Shown: piece by piece, positions 34,501 to 46,500 of the stretch
Layout: each line of letters begins with the position of its first letter
Numbering within the stretch: the first letter of the stretch is position 1
Source of the DNA: Plecoglossus altivelis
Taxonomy: Eukaryota; Chordata; Actinopteri; Osmeriformes; Plecoglossidae
Reading direction: 5' to 3'
DNA: 64,000 nt
Assembly: GCA_036571765.1 (NCBI GenBank)
Contig: BROE01000016.1
Coordinates: 7,637,861 to 7,701,860, forward strand
The notes under the pieces: model-generated
Database searches by the model: none
What the model saw: only the letters and a program-made list of their open reading frames with translations
Told to the model about the DNA's origin: nothing
Translations under genes and position numbers: made by a program

Positions 34501-37500
34501 CCCCTGGGGTAAGTGGGGAGAGTTTTTGACTTGCATGGCAACACTTAAAAGGGTCAACAAAGAGCAAGTGATTTCTAATGGGAATGGGTGAGAATGGAGG
34601 CACATGTATTAGAATGTTCTCCACGGCCTCTAGAGAGGCTCGACCCTCCGACCGGTGGCGGACGAGTGCCTGGTGGAAAATGGAAGACTTCGGACGTTGT
34701 CCGGGGAGACAAGCCCCTCTTCATCCGTCCACTCCGATCGTTCAGATTCCCTCCCTTCCCCTAGACTTCTCCCCCCCCCCGCTCCGTGGCCGTCGATCCC
34801 TCCGCCTCTTCATTTCCCCTCTCACACCTTCTCCCTGTTCCAACGCAAATCTCCAGCAAGTTGCTCAATGCATGCAGGTGTGTTTCGTGTCCACGGATGC
34901 TCTCTGCAATGTGCCGCTGTTCTCTAATTATGCGATGGATGACAAATCACCAAGTCTCCCTGGATATGAGAAGTGTTGTTTCAAAGCTTTTTCTCAGATC
35001 CTGACTGCGTGATGCTGCAGCCATTTCCAGGGCGATGATCTCGTTTGCAGATGGCACGTCTTCGAGATGTTTTGGCTCGGACGGGTGGGCTACCACTTCC
35101 GACTTGCGGTTGCCCTCAGGCACAGGGAGGTGAGGGTTCGTTCTGGTCGTCTGTATGTGGAGAGTGTGTTTGTAGGGGATATGTGTTGGGCTATGGAGAC
35201 GTGCATGTGACAGGGAAGACATGTGGCCCCCTTGGACGCCCCCCAGACCGCCCTGTGTTCAGTCTCTGAGTCAGTGGCAGAAAGACGAGGCAGGATGACA
35301 CAGATAGGAGTTGGTCCATAGCTCCACGAGCAGCTGCTCTGACAATGTGCAATTCAACAAAGCCTTAACTACTGTGCAGCAGCATGTCACCGGAGTCAAA
35401 CCCAACGCCATTTCTACCTTCACACCTGAAGCTAGACAGCAGCCTTCTTAAGGAAACAGATACTATGCAAAAAAGAACCTTGTAACCCTGTCAATTTTCC
35501 AAACACCTGCAACTCACCAATAGCCCCGCCTCCCTCCCTCTCTCCCTCCCTTTCTCTCTCCCTTCCTCCCTCTCTCTCTCATTCCCTCCCTTTCTCTCTC
35601 TCTCTCTCTGGTCTTCCACTCTTTCTCCTCAGCTCAAATTTCCATGTCATTTGGAGGCAGGAAGCCCCATTCTGTCTCTGGCCGTGACACAAACGTGTCA
35701 GGGGTGTTTTAATTCAGGGCAGGTAAAGCTGGGAATTACAGCGGCTTGTCATGGATGTATCAGATTTAAGCCTCTGTCTTTCAGAGTGAGGCCAGGAATT
35801 CACCCACCCAGGCCCCCTTTGAACTTCTCCACCACTCAGAAAGGGCGGCTTCTTCGGAGAAGGAGACAGATGATGAAACGACGACTATCATTATAGCTCG
35901 TTTCCACACTTTCGTTGCTTTGTGATTGGTTACACAGGTGTGTTTGTGTGTGTGTGTGCGCTCGCATGTATGTGTGTGTGAAGGTGGGGGAGAGTTGGAG
36001 CGTTTAGTTTCTGTCAGTGGGTAATAAAGGGCCACAGAGCAAGTGTGTGTTAGGGGCCAAGAGTGAAACTTGATAGTCAGTGACAAGGTGTGCGTGTGGT
36101 GGGCTTCAAATCGTTGCCGTATAGTTTTGGTGTATTTGTGTTAAATAATTCTGTAGTTCTCCGTTGGCTCAGCTTATTTGGAGCACAGAGACGGGTGGCT
36201 GGGTAGTGCGTGTTCAAATCTCACCTCTCCACATCCCAGATCCTCAGCGGCGCAAAGTTCTCACAGCAAGCCGTGCCCGTCACGAACGTGCTGCGTTCAA
36301 GAAACACAAAACAAGACAAGGAGACAAAACTTTCAACATGAGAAGAGAGGAACGTTCAGTCTAGGCAGCCACAGAGTGACACACGCTCAGTAGCTCCTCG
36401 GCCTGATGACACACATTCATTGTTTTGCAGGCGACAGAAGAGAGAGAGAGGGGGGGGGGTGAGAAACTAAAACACTTGTGATCTTTTGATTCGAGTGACA
36501 GGACGGAATTAGAGGTCTAGGTATGCATGGCGATGTATAGGCCTGAGGAGGAGAGGGGGGGTGAAAGGAGAGGGGAGGAGTGGGCTAGGAGGGGGGTGAC
36601 GGGGGGGCAGCAGGGTCTGTGTAGAGGGTGTGGCGGTGGCCAGGGGTGCGTGCCGGCGGGGGGGCTTCTGTCGGGCCCTGCCCATATCTCAGAGCTTAAG
36701 GACTCCTGGAGGTTTGACTGACAGAGGGGAGGTCTGGCATTCACATCGAGACACATACAGAAACACACTTACTCACACACACACACACACACACCAAACC
36801 GACCCGGTAACAAACTCCTGTGCTAGGTGAGCCAACAGCACTGTCCCTTCTCACACAGGCAGAGCAGCAGCAGACACTTCTTTGCCATCCTCTGGCGGCC
36901 TCATTCAAACTGACAGGAGGGAAACAAACAATTAACCCCTGCTGGGGTTGAGAGCCCTCATAGGGTGGCCCAGGAGTGGCAGGAGGGCCCCAGGGCACAT
37001 CTTACCCTCTCTATTGTTCCCCTTTATCCTCCTCACTCATCTAACCCAAACCTTGCTACCACAGGCGCATTCGCTACCAGAGGCAACCCGAGAAGGTGGA
37101 GATGTGGGTGGAGATGCTGTGCTTTGGCTGAGGAGGCCACGGCGGTTGTAGTGGGGGCTCACAGGCAAGAAGGCCCGGTTTGAAGGAAGGCCAATCTTGC
37201 CCGAGTGATCGCAAACGTGGGAAGAGATCTTGTGGAGAGGAGGAGGGGTGGAAAAAAAAGGAAAGGAAAGGAAAAAAGCGGCTAGAGAACCAATCAAGCT
37301 GCTTGTGGTGGTGGAAACCCTTTGTGGCCTGTTGGCGTTGGAACGGGCTGGGGTAGGGAGGAGGGGGGGGGGGGGGGGTTGGTGAAGGTGCGGGCTAGTG
37401 TGTGTGTGTGTTGGAGGAGAGGGGGCTGGGACAGACACGTCAAACGGAGGCCCAGGGCCCAGGGGGCAGCTGTCAGGGCTGGAGTGAAGTGCGGTGCCCG

Positions 37501-40500
37501 TTAGTGACGGCTCTGGCCCCCCTGTTAATTAGTGTTGGGTAAACTCATTTGGGCCCCGTCGGTCTGTTCGGAGGGGGGAGGGAGCTGGGGGCTGGTGGAG
37601 GACATGGGGTGGGGAGCCCCAGGGCGAGTATGAGCGTTGGTCTCAACCTTCGACCCTCACTGACACAGGATACAATAGGGTTAAGGTCACACACTCGCTC
37701 CCTGGCCCCTTATTACTCTCCATTACTCACATTACTCACCCCTCACTGGGCCCTGCCTTGGGGGGGCCACATACAATGAAGAACCAGCCTCAGCCCCCAC
37801 TCCTTCCCTCTGGCCTTCATTCAGCGTTAAGGCCTGATCTGGGGTCAGACTGGCGTACTGATATCATAGCCGCTAAGGTCAGAGCCCCCTCTCGCCTTAT
37901 GTGGGACAGGTGCCCCCCACCCCCCGCGCCTCTCTCTACGCTCGTCCCAATCACCTCTCTTGAGAATCCTGGTACCCCCCTTCTCCAATGAGACCCCCCA
38001 GGCCCCCCCCCGGGCCCTCTCCTCCTCCCCCCTCCCTCCACGGTCCGCTCCTCTCATCATTAGTAGCATGCTGAGCCTGTGCTGCCGTTTGGGTAACCTC
38101 ATCAGCTGGCTGCATTATCTAAGGGCCTGTGTGGCAGGGTCACACAAACTAACTCAGACCCTGCTGGGAACGCGGCCAAACTGACACACACGCACGTACG
38201 CACACGTACGCACGCGCACGCACCCACACACACACATCCACACACACACATCCACACAAACACACACAGCAGGGAAAGAGTACACGCAGATAAGCAGACA
38301 CATCCACACACACACACACACACAAAAGCGCAGGCGAGTGCACGCGCAAATAAACACATTCTCACACGTTCACACACACAGGCCGTGCAGACAAGTGCAA
38401 AACACACACACACAGTGAGTTCCTGCTGGGAGATGAGCCCAACAGTACCAACATTGTTAGCTTCCAATCAACAAGCTGACCGCACAGGGCGTACCACGCT
38501 TTCCCAAGACCACCACAAACACTCCAGTCCCAGTCCCTGATCCCCGTCTGACAGCCAGACCTCCAAACAAGGATGTTCCACATTCACGCTGGAGAAACTC
38601 ACATAGTTTGGATGACTACTTATAAGGATATCGCAGATGATGTGATGATCGCAGTGCAATGATAAATGAGTAGATTTATTTGTCTGTCTTTTCTGAAGTT
38701 ATATGTAGTCCTGTCATCTCATACAATCTTTCTCTACTAAGTTTTGTAGATGACAAAGAATAACTGAGGTAAAAAAAATAAAAAAATAAAAAAACTTTAA
38801 CAAAGCTTTTGTGATTGGAGTCGTACTTCTGGACAATTCATTTGTTTTATTACTTTTCTTCTCGCATGTATATTTGAAGAAGTCATCTTGAAGCGAGAGA
38901 GCAAACAACCTGTGTCCCTCTTGAGGGAGCCCAGCTGAAATGCTCTGCGGTCTCTGCTTCCGCCATGGCTGCTCTAATGATATGTCCATCCTACCACAAC
39001 GGACGTAAACTGTTTTTTTTTGGGTGTCAAACCTTGAGTTGAAACTGCCCATTCCGAGTCGATGTGTGTTTGTATGTGTGTTTGTGGCTTCAGCATTTGG
39101 CTTGCATTGCGAGTCCACAGCACAAGTTCCCTGTGTGTAAGAGGATCGATGCGGCTCGCTAACTCACCAGAACACTGTGTTGACGCCCGCGGTACCTTTC
39201 TCAAACTCAAAAGAGTTTGAAGTCTTTTAAAGGGTCAACATTAATTAACCTATAACTAAGATACCTTATAACAGAATGTAAAAATGATCCAGTTTTTTTC
39301 TACTGTTATATTTTCAGATTTCTATGATTCAAACAACTATTTAACTGTTCTAAAGGCCAGCAGACTGAGGGGGGAAAAGGGAGACAAGAGTGTAGGAAAA
39401 TGATTTGGATTTTTTTCTATGGTCGAGGACATCAATAGCAGTCTTAACTTTTGTGCGACCACGAGAATTCCAAGCAGCTTCCCCTGATGTTTCCATCCAT
39501 TGGGAAGAATACAAACAAAAAGTAAGTCACCAAGTATTTATCTAAACTCAGCCCCTAGAGCCAATTACAGAAGAATAGTCCAATCTGCACAAGCAGGCGA
39601 ATGTGGGCTAGGCGATGGGAATGTGGAGACATGGGCCTGGTCTCCAGGGGCGGCTCAGCACTGGCTCCCTGCCTCCCCCGCCCCCCTCTCCCTCTGTCCA
39701 TCCCTCCTCCCCCCCTAGCCAGAAAGAGGTTGTTAATTTGTTGCGCTTGACCCTGGGCTTTGTGCCCTGCGTGTATCTAGTTTGTAAAAAGTGCTTTTAT
39801 CTGCTCTCTAAATATGTCTGAGCTCAAAGGGTTATGATGCTTTTATATCGTCCAGGAGGGGAACAATGGCAAAGGGGGCTTGTGCTGACCCCCGCTGACA
39901 CACACACACACACACATACCCCTGGCCTCCAAAGCCTGCCCCCCCTCAACTTCGTGCCCCCCCCCATCCCCACCCCCCCACTCCGCTTTCCCAACCCCCC
40001 CTCCCCCCACCCCTGCCCCCCTCCTGGCCCTTTTGGCTTCTGTTTGTGTCCCCCCTGTCTGAGGTCACAGGGACAGCACCGGGGACATTCCACACACACA
40101 CAGCCTCTCTGCTTAACCGGCTGGAACGAAGCAGGCCAGCGCTGAACGGGCCACCAACACGTAACACCAGAATTCCCTAACGGAAAATAATAACTGCAAT
40201 TACTTACTGCAAGAGTAACTGGCGATTGGGAGAAAATGGCTAGCTATATATCCCACCAATGGAAGGCTGAGCTTGGTGGTTCAGAGAGGAGGGTTCGAGT
40301 GAGGCGCGATTGTAAATTGGGATTTCTTGCTGGTGTGTGAGAGCCTCACTTGAGTCATAAGAGACTGTGTTGTGTTCCTAGCTCTGTAAATCTAAAGGGA
40401 GCTATTTTCATTAGAATAATATGACTAAGGAAAAGACCAGCGTGATCAATGTGAACACTATTAATAAGAATATATAATAATTATATGGAATGAAACAATG

Positions 40501-43500
40501 TCTCAATAAACTTGACATCACATTGAGACATTATAGAGAACCTTTTTCATTTTGAATCCTAAATTATAAATGAAGGCACCCGCAACAGGGTTTTTTAAAG
40601 TTCCAATCTTTTCAACCCAAATACTGAAGAAATATACTACACACGAAAGTCTCAAAGCAGAGTCTTTTCAACACCTGTATGAGGCCAGTTTGTAATGAGA
40701 GGCTTTGAAAGCTTTATGTGTGTGTGTGTGTGTATCTCTGCATATATGTGGGTCATGTGAATTCCCAAGCTTGTCTCCGTGTATCCAAGATGAGACTGAA
40801 ACACAGGCAGGTTTGGTTGTGTGCGCGCAAGTTGGAGGTACTGTATATCTGAATGTGCGTGTGCACCAGCGATGCATGTCTGTAAGGTGGGTGTGCGAGG
40901 AATGTCTTGTAAGGTGTGTGTGTGAGTGTGTGTGTGTGAGTGTGTGTGTGTGTGTGTGAGTGTGTGTGTGTGTGTAATGAGTGGCTTCAGAGGAGCTGTG
41001 ATTATTCTCTCCTCCTGTGGTGTGGGTCCTCTGGCTCTGTGGGCCCCAGAGAAAGCGCCCTGTATTTAACGTGTGGGAACGCACATCCAGCCCCTTATCG
41101 CTGCATTGTTGCAGCCTCTCTCTTTTCTTCCTTTTTTTTAACTAATTGAATTCTTGACTCCTGAGCCACAGGGCCGGCCTCAGAGAGACGAAAGAGAAAG
41201 ACATGAATTTCAGGCTTTTTCTTGCGGTTGAGTGGGGCAGACCAGTGGGGGTGAAATTGGAGTGTGGGGGTGGAGGTGTTGAGCAGGGGGGAGGAGAGGG
41301 GAGGGGGGGGAGGGTGTCAGTCTGTACTTTGATACCAGGGTTCATAGGTCACCGCCTCCCCTCCGCAGTGAGAAAGTGGCGAATCGGGACGGTTTATCCA
41401 ACAATCATTTTCCTTTGGAAACTTTCAAAGGCAACTCGGGCCCTGCTACATCTTTGTAGTTGTGCTTGAAGAACCTTACACAAAACAAGCCAAGCCCAAA
41501 AAGGTTCCCTCCTTTCTCACCTCACCTCAGGGTAGCTTCTCCCTCCAGTGGCTTCAACCAGCCCCCTACCCCACATCTCCACAACACCACCCCCACCTTA
41601 CTTCAGTCAGTCAGTGTAGCCCCCCCCCCACCCCCCCTCCAAAAATGCTCTTTGTGCTCCTGGGATTTTTTTGTGTGCAGAGTAATGGATCAATCTGATT
41701 GGCTCTTTGGAGCAGAGTCTAATTGGCCTTCACGGACAATGCCTTGACTCGTTATGCTCCTATTGGCTCGCCCCAAAAGTTAGTACTTCCCTCTGGACGT
41801 CAGGCACCCAGGTAGTTCTCTTGTGACTCTCCCAAGACATACAACCCCGGCCTACAAACACCGAACCTGTCGACACAACGGTAGCAACGAGCAGTTTTCA
41901 AAACAGCTGTTCGGAAAAACTAGAACGTGACCTTCGCCTGTCCCAAACCCCTGGTCTGAAACCTTCTCTTCAACTCCCCGAACGATGGCCGACAAACTCT
42001 GCGGCACAGGCAGCAAACAGACCAAGTCTCTGCAGTGACTTAGCGCTCCTCCTCCCTGAGTGCTGACCTGCCACTGCAGCTGCAGCCGCCCCGACGCAAC
42101 CTGTTCAGTCTTGTTGGCCCTTGGTCCCACAGGAAACGTCTCAGTCACCCATTAACCACCTGCCTGCTTCCTTCTAATTCTGCTCCGGCCCCCCCAACAC
42201 ACCGTACCGACGATGAAGGGCGAGAGACAGCAGTTGGGAGGGAGGGTGTGGAGGGAGAGAGAGAAGGGAGGAGAGGCAAAGGTACAGAGAGAGTGATAGA
42301 GAGAGGAATACAGAGATAGATACACAGACAGATGGGGCTGTATCCGACCACGTCAACACACCGCCACTCAAGCCACGCCTTTGAATCCAAGTTGTTTGTC
42401 GTAAGTCCGTAATCTTAAACATTTCCACCATCTATCTGTAGTTATTATGACAATCACAAAGCTACAGTGCTTACAGGAGCCAACACGCAAAGCTGTAATT
42501 GAATGTTGATCAAGTCAACACCATGACAAAAGTAACCGGCTTGGCTACAGCGTCAACTGTGACCTTTTGAGCAATTTGTCACTCGTATTGTTAAAAGAGT
42601 TGCATAACTACTTGCTCTGGGAGTGTCAATGCGGTCAAAAGAAACGCCGATCTTTCGGAGCCACCCACCTTGTTCAAAACTATATCTGTCCGACGGAAAA
42701 CCATCTCTGGAGCGGTCACGCTCACATTTCAATAAACCTCCTCAATGCCATGCTTGGGTCATGATTCAGTATCACCCAGTATGGCGTGGTGGAAAAGTCC
42801 ATCTGACGGGAGAAAAGCAATCTCGAGGAAAAGGCCATGGCCAGGAGGCTACCGCTGGGATCAATCTCCGTCCACGCAGGCACGGGCCAGCACGGCCCAG
42901 CGCCAGCACGGCCCAGCGCCTCGACCTTGGCATTTCCCATGAGCCACAATACGCCACGCTAACCAGGCCTTGAGATGACACGCCGCTGGAAAGCAGACAG
43001 AGGGAAATGGAAAGAAAGAGGGCGATAAATCAGGTGGTGAGATAACTTGAGGTGGGAGCAAGGGAGGGCATGGAGGAGAAGGAGGAGGTGAGTGGAAAAG
43101 AGGGGGGGCAGCAGCTGGGTTTGGTGCCCACAGCTTGAGAGCTATAGCGGGGAACAAGCGGGTGGCAGCGTAATATGGCAAGGCTGAGAAGTCTTGTTTG
43201 TGTTCAATAACAAAAACGACGAAAACGTGAAGTTTTGCCTCCTTTTCATTCTTTCCATGTGAATGTGCGACAGGTATCAGTGTTGCTTTTACATAGTTAT
43301 ATTTCCGTGCTTGATCAAAACTGTGAATCTGCGGCTTTCAGTGCGATGACGAGTTAGTGGTGATGAGTTGAAAGTCTGCAATTATGGACTTCCTAACAAG
43401 GTCTACTGGCCAGTGGTAGAAAAACTACACGTGAAGGCAGCAGTATAGCCACATTAGCATCAACATATTATAGGTAATATGTCAGCTCTGTAGTCTTTAA

Positions 43501-46500
43501 CTTAGCTAGCAAGGGGGGAGGGGGGGTTGTCATCCTTCTACCTAGCAGCCCCCTGCTGTCCTCTTGTCTTTCATCTCTGTATTCCTAGAGCGTGACGCAG
43601 GGACAATTGCGTTTATAACAGATGGAGGTCCTCTCTCTCCCCCAGTCACGAAGAAAAACTCATAGTAGACAACTTCACTGTGTCATTCTCAGCTACCGTT
43701 AAAATAACATTCAACAAACTTTTCCAGAGTGGTTCACCGAGTCACCATATGTCCCAAACTGACCCTTGAAAGGCCTGTGGCATGGCCGCCATCATACAGC
43801 TGGGAAGATGATTTAGCTATGAGGTATTTACCACTAGCAAACCATTTGATGCAACACTGACCAACAAATGTACATCGACTTCAACAACCTGCACTAAACA
43901 ACAAGCATCCTCACCATGACAGGCCGCAGGTTTCGAAGACTCCTCTCTATGTATTAGAGGACAATACTATCTTCCGTATCGGAAAGGTAAAGAACATGAC
44001 TGTCCAAAAAGTGAACCTGTTTTGGAATATACTCTTGTCGAGCATTTTCCTTCAGAGCCAATTCACCATTGTTTCCCTGCAGATAAAAATGAAAAAGCAA
44101 TACTCAAGAACAATGACTTTGAATTTCCATAATCTCTGTGGCTGCGTAACATGTCTCTCTCTCTCTGCGTCCACGTTGGCTGCCGTCATCTCGCCAGGCT
44201 ACAGGGATGATTTGTTTTAAGGAGGGTAGGTGGGTTTACAGGTTTATCAGTTAGTTGACACCTCCGTTCCAGAGGAGTTTTAATTAACCAGCCCGTTGGT
44301 CAGTGTGTGGAAGGAGCAGGCGCCATTATGAGGGTGCAGTAGACTGAGGCGGGGCTGCTATTTCAGCCAGCAAATTGGATAGAATTAATGATGTGGATAA
44401 TCGTTCCGTACTCTCAGATCTGGGCACACAGGCTAGGCCACCGGGGATAGGAGTGTGTTGGTGTGTGTGTGTGTGTGCACACTGAGGAGTGTCAAATGTG
44501 TTTGGAAAGTGTAAACCATGAAGAACAGGTGTGTGTTTGTGTATGAGGGACTATTTGTGTGTGTATGAGGGACTATCTGTGTGTGTATGAGGGACTATCT
44601 GTGTGTGTACGAGGGACTATCTGTGTGTGTATGAGGGACTATCTGTGTGTGTATGAGGGACTATCTGTGTGTGTATGAGGGACTATCTGTGTGTGACAGG
44701 AAAATGGAGGGGTTTATGGTGTGGCCCTTTTGAGTTTGGTGTGAGATTATACATTTGGCACAGCGTGTACAGTTCAGACTATTTACTTGGATTACAGTTA
44801 TGAATATGAGCAATCCATGTATTGAATGGGAAAATAGCTTATGTTAAACCTGTAGTTTTTCTATCCTTCACTTAGACAGATGGCCCAACACCACAGCCTA
44901 GACTTCATTTTAAGATCAGTTTGAGAACATCAAAACCAGTAGATGGATGCACAAAACCCTACCAACTGCTTTATGTATAGTTGGTTGACAGGTAGCATAT
45001 AAGGGTGAGCATCCCCCAAAAGTAGGCCATCCTACAATGTACCAAAATGAATTGAGGTGCCCCTGTCAGGGGTCATGTGCGAGCTGCTCTCCCTGCAGCA
45101 CCTGTAACTCTGGGGTTTCCACTCGCTAGCTCTGAGGTCAGTCTGACGGACCAGCTGCCTTTCAGTCTGGCCTGGGGCAGGTGGCGAAGCAGGGATATAG
45201 TTACAGCCTTGTGTGCTTGTCTATGTGTCATTACGTGTGGGTGTGTGTGTGTGTGTGTGTCTCTCTCTCACTTAGTGTGTGGGTGTGATCATGGCTGAGA
45301 AATCAAAAGAGCTCCAATGGCCACCCTGTTTGGCTGTGATATCCTGTGTTTCCCCTCCTTTAAGCCCTCATCCATTCTTTATCTTTCACATCTGCAGGTT
45401 ATTCTTCAGCTGGATGGTAGGAAAGGTCATTCATCTACAGTATGTTTGGAACATGGGGATGGATGTTTAATTCTTATAGCAGTGACTGGGTTATAAGATC
45501 TGCTTACCTCAGTGTGGGACTAATAGCCACGGACCACACCCTGTCGTACAAGGGGATCGTAGATTTGGGGCAGTTGGAAGACAGGCTCCATAACTAGAGA
45601 AAAACATAAAAAGCCCATTGGAATACCGTTACATTTTACTGTATATTCTTAAGCTATACCACATAGGACAATATATAGAGACTGCTTCCATTTTGGGGGT
45701 TTTCAGTTTAGAAATTTAGAATCTGTTATGTAAGACCATCTAATTATAAAGGCAGATATTCAGTCTATGTGTTTGCGGCATGATTCTTTCAAGAATCAGG
45801 GATTGTATGGCATCCAAACTGACCAGCTGTATTGCTCAGGACCAAATGACAAGCAGTGTGAGCAAGCAGCATTCTTAAAGGAGCGGTTCACAACAAATAC
45901 ATAAGGACACTTGCCACCATGTCAAGCTGCACTAAACAACAGCCAATGGGATGGCGGTAACAAAAATAAGAGACGTCAGAATGACGCTGACATTAGCATT
46001 AAGGGAGGTGTCAGAACTGTCGTGTCTGTCGTCTCACCCTGGCTGTCCTGTCTCTGGAACCACTAATGATCATGCCTCCTCTGCAGTCCAGGCAGTTCAC
46101 TTCCTGGTTGTGACCAGAATATTCCACAGAGAAACCACTTCTCCTGTGGTGGGCCACGATCTTCCCATCGCTGGAACACGAAAGCCCATGGTGAAGTACA
46201 ACGTGGTCAAATATACAGTTCATCTGAAGCTGAAAGTGGGTTTTTTTTTGGTTCAATATATTTGACTTTGTTCCTTCTATGCTTCATCCATTCAGCTAGG
46301 TTGACGTTTGAAAGTTTACCTTCCCCCGCTCACGAGGTGCGTGTCCGTCACGGCGAAGCGGCACACGTCGTCCAGGTGCCCGGAGAACACAGCCATGGGT
46401 TTGCGGAGGAGCTTCCCTCTGTCCTGTCGAAGAGGGTACGCTGCGATGTCCGCAGCCTGAGACAGATACAGCACGTCATCGCGCAGCTGGATCCATGGCA

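Larger units (their letters stand above)
30336..36224 (-). other. fbxw4 intron 6, repeat-rich and possibly regulatory
   Basis: 5889 bp. Holds GA repeats (30341-30420), TG/CA tracts (about 30817-30842, 31025-31045, 31160-31190), minisatellites (32211-32432, 33066-33172, 33431-33487), long G runs (34057-34074, 34129-34149) and several low-repeat islands discussed as candidate enhancers. No extra exon is seen. Confidence 0.65.
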
